DNA of 30,325 bases from an uncultured Collinsella sp. (lineage in GTDB: Bacteria; Actinomycetota; Coriobacteriia; Coriobacteriales; Coriobacteriaceae), in the NCBI GenBank assembly GCA_937969105.1, contig CALBUZ010000035.1:1-30325 (forward strand). Direction: 5' to 3'. The notes below the pieces were generated by a model. It worked only from the letters and a program-made list of their open reading frames with translations, was not told the DNA's origin and searched no databases. The position numbers and the translations under genes are program-made. This document shows positions 7,859-15,965 of the stretch, one piece after another (position 1 is the first letter of the stretch; every line of letters starts with the position of its first letter).

Positions 7859-8578
7859 CTACATAACCATAACGTAGCGCGATCCCACGTAGTACTGCTT
7901 ACCCATCAGGACCGGCTCGCCATTGGGGCCGATAAAGCCGGCACGCAGGTTGAGCAGTGGATCGTGCGGAGCGATGCCCAGCTCGGCCGCCTGCTCGGTA
8001 TTGGCACGAACGGCCTCGACCGTGCGGTAGCCAACCGAGACAATCGGCGTTCCGCCAACACGCTCGACCTCGGAAAAAATCGACTTGTCCTCAAGATCGG
8101 CCGTCAACAGCTCACGGTAGGCGTCAAACGGCACAAAGATGTTCTCCTCAAAAATGGGCTCGCCGTCGGCCGTACGCACGCGCTTGATGTGCAGCAGCAG
8201 CGCATCCTTCTGCAGGCCAAAGAACTCCATCTCGTTTTGACGTGCCGGCACAATCTGGCGATCGACCACATGCGCGCCCGCCTTCATGTCATTATCGGCA
8301 CACAGCGCGGTAAACGTCTGCAGCGTCGAAGCGTGGAACTGGCGGTTGATGTGCGGCGTGGAGACAAAGGTGCCACGGCCCTGCTGCTTAACCAGGTAGC
8401 CATCGGAGCACAGCTCCTCGACGGCGCGGCGCACCGTAATGCGGCTCACGTCGTACTGCTCGGCTAGCTCAAGCTCGGACGGAATACGCTCCTTGGGTGC
8501 ATAAACACCTTTCTCGATCGCATCCTTGATTTCGTCATAAATCTGCTGGTAAAGCGGTGCATTTTTGGGCGCAGGCAT
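7859..8578 (-). CDS. GntR/HutC-family transcriptional regulator (GntR-B)
   Basis: The 239-residue product has a GntR winged helix at about 6-75 (PLYQQIYDEIKDAIEKGVYAP, IPSELELAEQYDVSRITVRR, QQGRGTFV) and a UTRA domain from about 95 to 235. It is a clear paralogue of GntR-A. No SIS gene is directly attached. However, its upstream region (8618-8631) carries a 14-base motif also found upstream of the EamA gene, and a 10-base core found upstream of the PTS operon. I therefore infer that it controls itself, the PTS-SIS-B operon and the EamA transporter. The effector is unknown; by analogy with FrlR-type regulators it may be a phosphorylated Amadori compound. Confidence 0.93.
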   Translation of the reverse strand: MPAPKNAPLYQQIYDEIKDAIEKGVYAPKERIPSELELAEQYDVSRITVRRAVEELCSDGYLVKQQGRGTFVSTPHINRQFHASTLQTFTALCADNDMKAGAHVVDRQIVPARQNEMEFFGLQKDALLLHIKRVRTADGEPIFEENIFVPFDAYRELLTADLEDKSIFSEVERVGGTPIVSVGYRTVEAVRANTEQAAELGIAPHDPLLNLRAGFIGPNGEPVLMGKQYYVGSRYVMVM

Positions 8579-8617
8579 ATCTAATCACTCTTATTGGAAT
8601 ATCGAAATAACTAATAC

Positions 8618-8631
8618 GTATATAACGTCTA
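8618..8631 (-). promoter_or_regulatory. Candidate GntR-B operator (self-regulation)
   Basis: The 14 bases GTATATAACGTCTA lie about 40 bases before the gntR-B start. The same sequence with one change (A for T at position 11) is upstream of the EamA gene, and its core TATAACGTCT is upstream of the PTS operon. Two ACGT words 5 bases apart (8616-8628) also recur at the PTS promoter. Confidence 0.55.
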
Positions 8632-8670
8632 GTTTCATGTTACCTCATATTGATAAAACGATACACCCTC

Positions 8671-8703
8671 CCTACCAAAAAGCGACAGCTTCATTTTGGT
8701 AGG
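8671..8703. other. Hairpin in the region upstream of gntR-B
   Basis: CCTACCAAAA (8671-8680) pairs perfectly with TTTTGGTAGG (8694-8703) across 13 bases. It lies between gntR-B and the end of the YitT gene. In plus orientation it is followed by TTTTATC, but no rightward gene precedes it. Its role is unknown. Confidence 0.4.
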
Positions 8704-8721
8704 TTTTATCTGGGTAAACGA

Positions 8722-8757
8722 GAGCCTCCCGAAAGCAGCGAGGCTTTCGGGAGGCTC
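8722..8757 (-). terminator. Probable terminator of the YitT-family gene
   Basis: A 15-base perfect stem (8722-8736 with 8743-8757; GAGCCTCCCGAAAGC) with a six-base loop lies about 40 bases past the stop of the leftward YitT gene. The T-run on the minus side is weak (TCGTTT), so termination is likely but not certain. Confidence 0.5.
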
Positions 8758-8797
8758 AAGCGGACAGGATTGCGCCAGGCCGGCAAATGCCAAAACC

Positions 8798-9805
8798 CTA
8801 CTTGCCGTCGTCCTGCTGCAGGCTATCCTGCTCGCTGAGGCGCGCCTGCCTGCTGGCCATGCGCGCGGGCTTGTCGGGATCGGGAACGGCCGTGGGCATG
8901 GGCTCGTCGACATGACCGCCCCACCAGCCGCCCACAAAGTTGAGCGTGTGGAACACATTGATCACAGCGCCGGGATCAATGTCGCACACCAGCTTGATAA
9001 TGTCCTGACTCTCGTAGGTCGAGACAACGGCGTGCAGTAAGTACATCTTCTCGCGGCTGTATCCGCCAATGACCTCGGCGCAGCTAATGCCATGCTGAAA
9101 ATGGTCAACATAGGCGGTCATGACCTCGTCCGCCTTGTGCGTCGTGATCTGCAGCGTCACGCGGTCGTAGCGACGATAGAAGCTGTCGATGGTCTTGGTC
9201 GAAATAAACTGGAACACGATGGAGTACGCCGCCTTGTCCCAGCCAAACATAAAGCCAAAGATCGCCAGGATAAAGCAGTTGAAACCAAAGATGACGCCCC
9301 AGATGGTCTTGCCCGTGTGGTTGGAAACCCACAGCGCGATAAAGTCGGTGCCGCCGGTGGATGCGCCGGATTTAAGCGCGATGGCAGCGCCCAGACCCGA
9401 GACCACGCCGCCAAAAATGATGAGCATGATCTTGTCGCCCAAAAACGGAGCGAAGTGAAAGACGTTGAGAAACAGCGATGAGAGCACGACCTGCATCATC
9501 GAGAAGATGACGAAGCGCTTGCTAATGCCGCTCCAACATAGGAGCGCCACGGGGATGTTGAGCGCGAGCATACCGAGCGAGATGTCGATGTGAACGCCGC
9601 CGAGCGAGGTAACGCGATCGAGCAGGACCGCAACGCCGGTGAGGCCGCTCGGAAGCAGGTCGGCGGGCTGGATGAACGCCTGGATCAGAAATGTCTGGAG
9701 AATGGCGGAAATTGTGACCGCCACGGCGGTAATAGCGCGGCGAACGATGGTGAGACGGCCGAGCACGAGCACTCGGTCCGTGAGCTGATCGATGGCATTC
9801 GCCAC
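8798..9805 (-). CDS. YitT-family membrane protein with DUF2179 domain
   Basis: This 335-residue protein has about five or six N-terminal membrane helices (from roughly 18 to 200, with segments such as SGLTGVAVLLDRV and GGVVSGLGAAIALKSGASTGG). A cytoplasmic DUF2179-type domain follows (VTLQITTHKADEVMTAYVD to ESQDIIKLVCDIDPGAVINV). This is the standard YitT/DUF161 arrangement. The family's function is poorly known; some members are described as membrane transport or export proteins. I chose GTG at 9805 because GGGAG lies six bases upstream. The charged tail of about 40 residues is likely disordered. It is transcribed leftward between the HAD gene and gntR-B and probably from its own promoter. 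Confidence 0.88.
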   Translation of the reverse strand: MANAIDQLTDRVLVLGRLTIVRRAITAVAVTISAILQTFLIQAFIQPADLLPSGLTGVAVLLDRVTSLGGVHIDISLGMLALNIPVALLCWSGISKRFVIFSMMQVVLSSLFLNVFHFAPFLGDKIMLIIFGGVVSGLGAAIALKSGASTGGTDFIALWVSNHTGKTIWGVIFGFNCFILAIFGFMFGWDKAAYSIVFQFISTKTIDSFYRRYDRVTLQITTHKADEVMTAYVDHFQHGISCAEVIGGYSREKMYLLHAVVSTYESQDIIKLVCDIDPGAVINVFHTLNFVGGWWGGHVDEPMPTAVPDPDKPARMASRQARLSEQDSLQQDDGK

Positions 9806-9850
9806 GTAGGCTCCCTTCGAAGGCAGATGTGGTTGTGGGGCATGCCCGCG

Positions 9851-9859
9851 ATTGTAGCA
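9851..9859 (-). promoter_or_regulatory. Extended -10 promoter element for the YitT gene
   Basis: On the minus strand the sequence reads TGCTACAAT, an extended -10 (TGn plus TACAAT) about 46 bases before the GTG start at 9805. I see no good -35 at 17 bases, which extended -10 promoters can tolerate. Confidence 0.4.
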
Positions 9860-9944
9860 TGGAGCGTGCGGGGGCGCTTCAATTCACCCTCTTTCGACAA
9901 CCAAAGCGGGACCAGCAACCCCCACGACCAAAGGCCCAAATTAC

Positions 9945-10063
9945 AAGTGAGTAGACTTTACGCGACCTGCAGAACACACCCAAAACCGCCACCCCTGTGA
10001 CCTGCGGTTTTACTAGAGCAGATGCACTTTGTGCTCGGCCTGCGCCAAAAAGTCTACTCACTT
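9945..10063. repeat. 119-base element bounded by 15-base inverted repeats
   Basis: AAGTGAGTAGACTTT at 9945-9959 is matched exactly in reverse complement at 10049-10063. Inside is a second stem, AAAACCGC (9982-9989) with GCGGTTTT (10004-10011), and a small GCAC/GTGC hairpin. There is no open frame and no flanking target duplication that I can see. It fills much of the 355-base gap between the YitT and HAD genes. It could be a MITE-like repeat or a structured RNA; the rest of the gap shows nothing else. Confidence 0.6.
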
Positions 10064-10160
10064 AGCCCGAATCGAAGCCAAACGGATCAAAATCGAAACC
10101 AAATTGAGCCAGTCCACCACAAAAAACGTTTGAACCCGTGCTTCTCGCGGCGGATTGACA

Positions 10161-10790
10161 CTACAAAGCGGCCAAAATGTCGGTCAGATTATCAATAACG
10201 GCATCGGCTCGCGATTGATCGAGGTTGACGCCCTCGTGCGGACGCAGCGCCAGGACGCGGGCGCCGGAGCGTTTGCCGGCCTCGATGCCTAAAGGCGAAT
10301 CCTCGATAACCAGGCACTCGGCAGGCTCCACCCCCAGCGTCTCCATGGCACGCAGGTAGATCTCGGGGTCTGGCTTAAACGCACTGCACTCGTGGCCGCT
10401 GATGGTGTAGTCCAGCACGTCGGCGATGCCGGCAATCTCCACCAGCTCGTCGATCAGTTCGCGATAGGACGAGCTCGCGATGGCACACTTCACGCCACGC
10501 TCGTGCAGCTCGCGCATCACCGGCTCCGTCTGCTCGTTGAGCAGCTCGGCATACGGAACGGGGTGGTCCGGGCTGTAGACCTGCTTATACTCCACGCGCA
10601 GGCGCTCGCGCAGCTCAACATCGTCGGGCACCAGCGCCTTCCAAATGGCCGGCTCGTTAGACCCCGAAAGATCGGGGATCTCGTCAAAGTGAAAGCCCTT
10701 CTCCTCCATAAACGCCACGCGACGACGGTTGTAGAACCACTCGGTATCGACCAGCACGCCGTCCATATCGAACAGCACTGCCTTGATCAT
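10161..10790 (-). CDS. HAD-superfamily hydrolase, beta-phosphoglucomutase-like
   Basis: The 209-residue product carries the HAD motifs in order: the nucleophile loop FDMDGVLVDTE (Asp8 and Asp10), motif II serine in CAIASSSYREL, the motif III lysine in FKPDPEIYLRAM, and acidic motif IV in VIEDSPLGIEAGKRSG. A helical cap lies between motifs I and II. It is probably a sugar-phosphate phosphatase or phosphomutase acting in the cytoplasm. I chose ATG at 10790 because GAGAGGAG sits six bases upstream of it; the ATG at 10796 would abut that site. It follows the SIS-B gene by 86 bases with a terminator between, so it is probably a separate unit or reached by read-through. The Amadori link is only by proximity. 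Confidence 0.9.
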   Translation of the reverse strand: MIKAVLFDMDGVLVDTEWFYNRRRVAFMEEKGFHFDEIPDLSGSNEPAIWKALVPDDVELRERLRVEYKQVYSPDHPVPYAELLNEQTEPVMRELHERGVKCAIASSSYRELIDELVEIAGIADVLDYTISGHECSAFKPDPEIYLRAMETLGVEPAECLVIEDSPLGIEAGKRSGARVLALRPHEGVNLDQSRADAVIDNLTDILAAL

Positions 10791-10810
10791 ACGCATCTCC
10801 TCTCAAGAAC

Positions 10811-10842
10811 AAAAAAGGGGACGGGGCGCAAACCCCATCCCC
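10811..10842 (-). terminator. Terminator after the PTS-SIS-B operon
   Basis: On the minus strand GGGGATGGGG (10833-10842) pairs with CCCCGTCCCC (10817-10826) over a six-base loop, with one T/G wobble, followed by six T residues (10811-10816). It lies 35 bases past the SIS-B stop. Confidence 0.82.
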
Positions 10843-10876
10843 TCTCAATCAACCCGTAAGGTCTACTTACTTGTGA

Positions 10877-11860
10877 TTAGTAGGAAAGCTTCCACATGTA
10901 GCGACGCATGGTCAGCGGGTGCTGACGGGCCTCGGCGATCTGGTTGCCGTACTCACGCATAACGGCGAGGTGCAGCAGCGGGTTGAAGTAGGTGATGACG
11001 CTCGCGGGCACGGCGTCAGCCAGGCCGTAGTCCTTGGAGTCGATCAGAGCGACCTTGGCGCCCATGCGCTCAAGGAAGGTGAGGGCGCGGGCGTCCATCG
11101 GACGGGTGGCGCCATCGGACATGAAGAAGACGTAGGGCTTACCCTCGGTGGAAACCTCAAACGGGCCGTGGAAGTACTCGCCGGTGTTGTAGGCGGCGGC
11201 GTCGATCCACTGCATCTCGGTGAACAGGAAGGCGGCGTGAGAATAAGCCATCTTCTCGGAGGCACCGGAAGCCATGAAGTAAATCATCTTGTCGTCCTTG
11301 AAGTCCTCGGCGAACTTCTTGGCGAGCTTCTTGCAGTGCTGAGCGGCGTTCTCGCAGAGATCGAAGATGTTGGTGAGGCCGGTGATCATGTCCTCGTAGT
11401 GGTCATAGCCCTCGGTCTGCTGAAGGATCTCGAGAGCAAGAGCGATAGCATAGCCGGGCTTCTCGCACTTGGCAGCGTAGTTGGCGTGGAAGCCGTGAAC
11501 GATGACGTGGTCGGCGTCGACGGTCAGAGCGGAGCCAGCCTTGTTGGTGAGGGAGACGACCGGGCAGTTGTGCTTCTTGGCGGTCTTGTTGGCCTCGACG
11601 GTCTCGGGCGTGGAGCCACCGAGGGAGCAGGTGATCACGAAGGTGTGCTCGTTGACCCAGGAGGGCGTGTCGTAGTTGAACTCGTTAGCGGTGAAGATCT
11701 GAACGTTCAGCTTGTCCGTGTTGTTGGCCAGGAAGTACTTGGCGGGGTAAAGGTCGGACATGGAAGCGCCGCAGCCGACGAAGGCGACGCTGTGGATCTC
11801 GTGGTTGGACAGGACGTCAGCGACGATCTGCTTAGGGAGGTTAAGGTCGATCTCGTACAT
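10877..11860 (-). CDS. SIS-domain sugar-phosphate deglycase, FrlB/GfrF-like (SIS-B)
   Basis: This 327-residue two-SIS protein is the last gene of the mannose-class PTS operon. SIS motifs include VGCGASMSDLYPAKYF, TCSLGGSTPETVEANK and, in the second half, YNTGEYFHGPFE with the Glu and His expected of FrlB-type deglycases. The C-terminus HPLTMRRYMWKLSY matches the pattern of the other two paralogues. Linkage to a PTS supports action on the phosphorylated product delivered by that PTS, as in the Salmonella gfr system, where deglycases process fructoselysine- and glucoselysine-6-phosphate. I chose ATG at 11860 because AAGGA is nine bases upstream; the ATG at 11867-11869 sits against that site. 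The specific amine is not readable. Codon use is strongly optimised (AAG, CTG, GAG), suggesting high expression. Confidence 0.88.
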   Translation of the reverse strand: MYEIDLNLPKQIVADVLSNHEIHSVAFVGCGASMSDLYPAKYFLANNTDKLNVQIFTANEFNYDTPSWVNEHTFVITCSLGGSTPETVEANKTAKKHNCPVVSLTNKAGSALTVDADHVIVHGFHANYAAKCEKPGYAIALALEILQQTEGYDHYEDMITGLTNIFDLCENAAQHCKKLAKKFAEDFKDDKMIYFMASGASEKMAYSHAAFLFTEMQWIDAAAYNTGEYFHGPFEVSTEGKPYVFFMSDGATRPMDARALTFLERMGAKVALIDSKDYGLADAVPASVITYFNPLLHLAVMREYGNQIAEARQHPLTMRRYMWKLSY

Positions 11861-11953
11861 CTGACACATTCCTTTCGATTATTGCGGCGCCACATTGCCG
11901 GGCGCTCGCAGGGTTACCGTGGTTTGGACCGAGTCGCCGGCCCGTTGAGGATA

Positions 11954-12023
11954 TGACAAAGGGACTGCCCTTTGTCACGTATAGGGATGGAAGCCTGCCT
12001 GGGGTATGGGATGCCAGGCAGGC
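11954..12023 (-). other. Two hairpins between EIID and SIS-B
   Basis: Two perfect 10-base stems lie in the 197-base gap inside the PTS operon: TGACAAAGGG (11954-11963) with 11968-11977, and GCCTGCCTGG (11993-12002) with 12014-12023. Neither is followed by a T-run in the direction of transcription. They could be a processing or stabilising element that sets SIS-B level against the PTS, or a weak attenuator. Confidence 0.5.
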
Positions 12024-12057
12024 CCCCGGGGGAAAGCGGTTAGGCGCTTGGTCGCGA

Positions 12058-12891
12058 CTAGGCCAGGATGCCGGCCGCGGAGAGGGCGATGCCGCCCACG
12101 ATGGCGATCACGAGAAGCCAACCGGTGTTGACGTTCTTCTTGATGAGCCAGTACATAAGGCCGGTGAGGCCAAGGGAAATCATCTGGGGCATCATGCCGT
12201 CCAGGATGTCCTGGATAACGACGGTGCCCTCAGCGAACTGCAGCGGGGTGGTGGCGCCGATCAGCGTAGCGATCATGCCGCCCACGGACATAAGGCCCAC
12301 GATGCCGCAGACATACATGAGCTTCTCCATGAGGTCGCCGCCCTGAAGCTTGCTCAGGTACTCGTGGCCGCCCTGATAGCCCATCTTGGCTGCGAACCAG
12401 GTGATCAGCACAGAGGGGACGATGGAGATGAGCATGGCCAGGATCGGGCCCATGATGGAGCCCTGCTGAGCCAGCTGAACGCCCAGGCCAAAGGCGATAA
12501 CGCGGATGGTGCCCTGGAAGAAGGAGTCACCGATGCCGGAAAGCGGACCCATGAGGGAGGTCTTGACCGCGTTGATCGAATCGGGATCGAAGTTCTCGGG
12601 ATCCTTGGCGTACTCCTCCTCCATGGAGGCAGTGAGACCCAGGATGAAAGCGCTCGTCTGCGGGGTGCAGTTGTAGAACGCCATGTGACGGTGGTAAGCC
12701 TCTTTCTTAGCAGCGAGCTGCTTGGGATCGGACTCATCCGGATAGAGGCGATCGAGCGTGGGAACCATGCCGTAGAGGAAGCCCATGTTCATCTGACGCT
12801 CGTAGTTCCAAGAGGCCTGGATGGCCCAGGAGCGCCAGAAGAACTGGCTGACCTTCTTGTTCAGGGACACGTCCTTGGTTGCGGTTGCCAT
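12058..12891 (-). CDS. PTS mannose-class EIID component
   Basis: The 277-residue product matches EIID of the mannose/fructose/sorbose PTS family. It has the N-terminal FFWRSWAIQASWNYERQMNMGFLY signature, the region GPLSGIGDSFFQGTIRV, several hydrophobic segments from about 130 on, and a C-terminal membrane anchor (WLLVIAIVGGIALSAAGIL). EIID and EIIC together form the sugar channel in the inner membrane. ATG at 12891 has AAGGAGG upstream overlapping the EIIC stop; the frame extends further upstream but without a ribosome site. The gap to eiiC is 13 bases, so the two are tightly coupled. Substrate is likely a glycated amine given the downstream SIS gene, but mannose-class PTS have many substrates. 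Confidence 0.95.
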   Translation of the reverse strand: MATATKDVSLNKKVSQFFWRSWAIQASWNYERQMNMGFLYGMVPTLDRLYPDESDPKQLAAKKEAYHRHMAFYNCTPQTSAFILGLTASMEEEYAKDPENFDPDSINAVKTSLMGPLSGIGDSFFQGTIRVIAFGLGVQLAQQGSIMGPILAMLISIVPSVLITWFAAKMGYQGGHEYLSKLQGGDLMEKLMYVCGIVGLMSVGGMIATLIGATTPLQFAEGTVVIQDILDGMMPQMISLGLTGLMYWLIKKNVNTGWLLVIAIVGGIALSAAGILA

Positions 12892-12904
12892 AGTGTGTTC
12901 CTCC

Positions 12905-13699
12905 TTAGTCTTCGTCGTCTTCGAGCGGATCGTAGTCGGAATCGACACCGGCGGCTGCATGGGAACCGTTGAACTTGAAGCCCATGAAGACGACAGCCAG
13001 GCACACACCGATCAGAGCGACCGCGATGACGGACAGGTTGAGGTAAGCGGCGAGCAGGAAACCGATGAACAGGAACGGAGTCATACCCTTCTTGATCATC
13101 ATGGTGAGCAGCAGGGCCAAGCCGTAGGCGGTCATGATCTTGGTCGAAACGTTCAGACCAGTGGACAGCCACTCGGGAACCATGTTGACGATGGCCTGAA
13201 CCAGGTCGGTGCCAACAAAGACGGCGAGGAAGATCGGCAGGAAGTACATGACGGCGTACAGACCGGAGCCGGCGCAGATGTGCATACGGTAGGCGGTCTT
13301 GAACTTTCCGTTATCGATCGCGCTATCGGCCACATGGGTGAGGGCGGCGATGATGGAACGGAACACGATGCCGAGGAGCTGACCCAGGACGGCGACCGGG
13401 ATGGCGATCGTCATGGCGGTCTCGGCGGAAGCATCGGTCAGGCACGCAAAGGCAGCGGCCACGATGCCACCCAGGACCATATCGGGCGGAACGGCGGCGC
13501 CGACCTGCACCAGGCCCATGGACACGAGCTCGACGGCGGCACCGACGGCAAGGCCGGTGGGCACATCGCCCAGCAGCAGACCGACGAGCGTAGCGCCAAC
13601 GAGGGGCTGCTCGAAGTTAAGACGACCGAGCAGGCGGGAGTCCCACATGCAGAACACGCCGACGAGGCCGACGAGCACCGCACTGATGAACGTATTCAT
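12905..13699 (-). CDS. PTS mannose-class EIIC component
   Basis: The 264-residue integral membrane protein starts MNTFISAVLVGLVGVFCMWD and has about seven hydrophobic segments. The family signature around FEQPLVGATLVGLLLGDVPT and GAAVELVSMGLVQVGAAVPPD (about 30-75) is clear. It ends in an acidic tail (DSDYDPLEDDED). EIIC forms the substrate pathway with EIID and receives phosphate transfer to the sugar from EIIB. AAAGGAG lies eight bases before the ATG. It is 36 bases after the EIIAB gene and 13 before EIID, on one leftward operon. EIIC determines substrate choice, but I cannot infer it from motifs alone. Confidence 0.95.
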   Translation of the reverse strand: MNTFISAVLVGLVGVFCMWDSRLLGRLNFEQPLVGATLVGLLLGDVPTGLAVGAAVELVSMGLVQVGAAVPPDMVLGGIVAAAFACLTDASAETAMTIAIPVAVLGQLLGIVFRSIIAALTHVADSAIDNGKFKTAYRMHICAGSGLYAVMYFLPIFLAVFVGTDLVQAIVNMVPEWLSTGLNVSTKIMTAYGLALLLTMMIKKGMTPFLFIGFLLAAYLNLSVIAVALIGVCLAVVFMGFKFNGSHAAAGVDSDYDPLEDDED

Positions 13700-13735
13700 A
13701 CCCTTCTCCTTTCAGTCAGGCAAAAGCCTGGTTGA

Positions 13736-14659
13736 TTACAGCTTGGCGTCGATGTCGACGCTCTGATACGTAGGGGTCTGCTGGACGTAGAGCTTGATGC
13801 CCATGTCGAGCAGCTGGTTGACGTCGGCCTTCTGGGTGGCGTCGAGGAAGACGGAGCTGTCCTTGCCGCCAATCTGATCGGCACCGTCGTGGTTGGCAGT
13901 GGCACCCAGGTTGATGGCGTCGAGCTTGTAGCCCTGGCAGAACTGCAGCATCTCGGCAGTGTTGCCAAAGACGAACATGACGCGCTCGCCGAGGGTGTTG
14001 AGCTTGTCCATCTTGGCGAGGGCACGCTCGACGGTGAAGACGTTCAGGCGCACGCCCTGGGGCTTGGCCAGCTTAAGAGCGCCCTTCTTGATGTCATCGT
14101 TAGCGGCAGCGTTGTCGACGACGATGATGCGCTCGGCCTGAACCTTGGTGGTCCAGGTAAAGACGACTTGGCCGTGCAGCAGACGGTAGTCAAGACGTGC
14201 GAGGACGATCTTGGCGGGACCGGAGCTGTGACGGGACGCCTTGGCCTTCTTGGCGGGAGCCGCGGCGGCCTCGACCGGTGCGTTGGGGTTTGTCAGACCG
14301 GTGCGGGCCTCGTTGATGAGGGCCGCGAGCTCGGCACCCTTGACGGGGACGGGGCTCATAGCGAGCGTGAGCGCCAGCGGGATGTTGAAACCGCTGACAA
14401 CCGTGAACTTCGTGCCGTTCTTGGAAAGCTCGACCATGTTGTTGTTGACCGAGCTGCCGAGCATATCGGTCAGCACATAGACGGTGTCGTCCGCGTTGAA
14501 CGTGGCGATCATGGCGTCCACCTTATTGGTGATGGGCTCCTTGTCGTCACGAGCAAGCGACACGACGTGGACGTTCGACACGTCGCCGAGAACCATCTCG
14601 AGCGTGTCTTTGGCGCCTGCGGCCAGGCCGCCATGAGATGCGAGAATGATCTGATTCAT
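13736..14659 (-). CDS. PTS mannose-class EIIAB fusion protein
   Basis: The 307-residue product joins two soluble PTS domains. EIIA (about 1-125) begins MNQIILASHGGLAAG, with the phosphorylated histidine at residue 9. An Ala/Pro/Lys linker spans about 126-149. EIIB (about 150-307) begins IVLARLDYRLLHGQVVFTW, with its active histidine at 162. The usual EIIB text is RIDDRLLHGQV, so Tyr here replaces an Asp. Phosphate passes from HPr to His9, then His162, then the incoming sugar. It is the first gene of the operon EIIAB-EIIC-EIID-SIS-B. The ATG follows AAGGAGGAGG. A -10 box and two inverted repeats lie just upstream, pointing to local control, probably by GntR-B. Confidence 0.96.
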   Translation of the reverse strand: MNQIILASHGGLAAGAKDTLEMVLGDVSNVHVVSLARDDKEPITNKVDAMIATFNADDTVYVLTDMLGSSVNNNMVELSKNGTKFTVVSGFNIPLALTLAMSPVPVKGAELAALINEARTGLTNPNAPVEAAAAPAKKAKASRHSSGPAKIVLARLDYRLLHGQVVFTWTTKVQAERIIVVDNAAANDDIKKGALKLAKPQGVRLNVFTVERALAKMDKLNTLGERVMFVFGNTAEMLQFCQGYKLDAINLGATANHDGADQIGGKDSSVFLDATQKADVNQLLDMGIKLYVQQTPTYQSVDIDAKL

Positions 14660-14675
14660 CTTGCCTCCTCCTTTT

Positions 14676-14705
14676 CGTTATGGTCATTATAACGTCTTAT
14701 ACGTT
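14676..14705 (-). promoter_or_regulatory. PTS operon promoter with overlapping inverted repeats
   Basis: On the minus strand TATAAT (14686-14691) is a perfect -10 box about 27 bases before the EIIAB start. It is covered by CGTTAT-N7-ATAACG (14676-14694) and adjoins AACGT-N5-ACGTT (14691-14705). The core TATAACGTCT (14688-14697) is identical to 8621-8630 upstream of gntR-B. A repressor bound here would block the promoter. No good -35 is visible, which suits a regulated promoter. Confidence 0.6.
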
Positions 14706-14783
14706 GCTTATATTGCTAATTAGTATAAAGACCGTTCGCGGGTGAAAATCGACCGTTGACGGGTTTAACGTAATCGAAACGTT

Positions 14784-14818
14784 GGGGCCGGGTAGGCCGG
14801 CGCCGGCTGGATAACCCC
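14784..14818 (-). terminator. Possible weak terminator after the EamA gene
   Basis: GGGG (14784-14787) and CCCC (14815-14818) bracket a perfect 12-base palindrome GCCGGCGCCGGC (14796-14807). The structure is strong in GC but no clear T-run follows leftward, so termination is uncertain. Confidence 0.3.
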
Positions 14819-14842
14819 AGGTCAGACCCTGCGCGCAATCCT

Positions 14843-15925
14843 CTATCGCACGAAGTACCAGGGGCTTTCCTGCACGGTGGGTTCCAACGCGATGCCGGTG
14901 CGTTCCTTAAACAAATCCATGTCCTGAGATTTTTCGGTCCACCACGCGTTGGGCTTAAAGGTCATGCTCTCAATGACATGACCGACAAACATACTGTTGC
15001 GCAGCTTGGAGAAGTCGGTGTTCATGATCAGGATGGACGCGAGCACCAGCACGATGCCCAGGACCTTGATCGCGCCGGCGGGCTCGGCATAGACACCAAT
15101 GCCCACCAGTACGGTGACGACCGTCTCGAAAGACATTACGACGGGAACTTTCGATGTCTCGAGCCCCATGGACAGGCCCTGCATATATAAGATGTAGGCC
15201 ACGGCTGTGGGGATGAGTCCAAAGCCAAGGAACAGCAGCAGCAGCTGTGGCGACATTGCCGCGGCGACATCCGGCCACGGAGCCGCGATAGCCGCCATAA
15301 CCGCACCGCCAAAAACAAAGCCCCAAAACGTGACAGCCAGCGGGTGGACCGTCTTGGTTGCTATCCGGCTAAACACCGCGAGCGACGCACCACAAAGGCC
15401 TGCAATCACGCCCGATGTGACGCCCCAAACCGAAAAATGGAAACCGGAAAGGTCGCCATTGGTCACTGCAAGCACGCAGCCAACGATGTTAAAGACAATG
15501 GCAACGAGCTTGTTGGGGGTCACGTCCTCGCGATAAAGCACGCGACCGAGCATGACGCCAAACACCGGCGAGGTGTAGAGCAGCACCGAGGCCGTGGACA
15601 TGCCCACCTCGCCCATGCACTCGTAATAGCAAGTGTTGGCGGCGGCCAAACCGACGATACCGACAAGCGCACAGGGAACAAGCTCTTTAGGGCTTGCCCT
15701 GAACAGGGCAAGCGGACCCTGAGCCACGGTAGACCCCTCACCCGGACGGCAGCCCATAAACATCAGGACCGGCGCCAAGATAAGCGCTCCGACCAACAAG
15801 CGAAAGGCAGCCATGCTCTGGGACGAAACGCCCATGGCCGAGATACCGTTTACAAAGATTCCGATGCTGCCCCACATAAGCGCGGCGATTAGCACCAGCA
15901 CATAGCCCAGATTGCTTTTCTTCAA
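14843..15925 (-). CDS. EamA/DMT-family transporter
   Basis: This 360-residue protein has ten predicted membrane helices in two EamA repeats (about 6-155 and 170-310), with typical signatures such as GYVLVLIAALMWGSIGIFVNG near the N-terminus and FLGFGLIPTAVAYILYMQGL in the second repeat. DMT transporters usually export or import small metabolites such as amino acids. A soluble tail of about 50 residues after the last helix (ending VQESPWYFVR) is longer than usual. The start is TTG at 15925, with GGAGG about five bases upstream. Its promoter shares the 14-base motif seen before gntR-B, so it may move a product of the same pathway, such as a released amino acid. That role is inferred from the shared motif and position only. 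Confidence 0.9.
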   Translation of the reverse strand: MKKSNLGYVLVLIAALMWGSIGIFVNGISAMGVSSQSMAAFRLLVGALILAPVLMFMGCRPGEGSTVAQGPLALFRASPKELVPCALVGIVGLAAANTCYYECMGEVGMSTASVLLYTSPVFGVMLGRVLYREDVTPNKLVAIVFNIVGCVLAVTNGDLSGFHFSVWGVTSGVIAGLCGASLAVFSRIATKTVHPLAVTFWGFVFGGAVMAAIAAPWPDVAAAMSPQLLLLFLGFGLIPTAVAYILYMQGLSMGLETSKVPVVMSFETVVTVLVGIGVYAEPAGAIKVLGIVLVLASILIMNTDFSKLRNSMFVGHVIESMTFKPNAWWTEKSQDMDLFKERTGIALEPTVQESPWYFVR

Positions 15926-15965
15926 CGCAGCCTCCTCGGTATTATTTCCAATATGTTTCGTACTA

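Noticed and set aside
10161..10790. The HAD gene as a definite member of the PTS-SIS-B operon
   Set aside because: A strong terminator lies between SIS-B and this gene. Read-through is possible but is not shown by the sequence.
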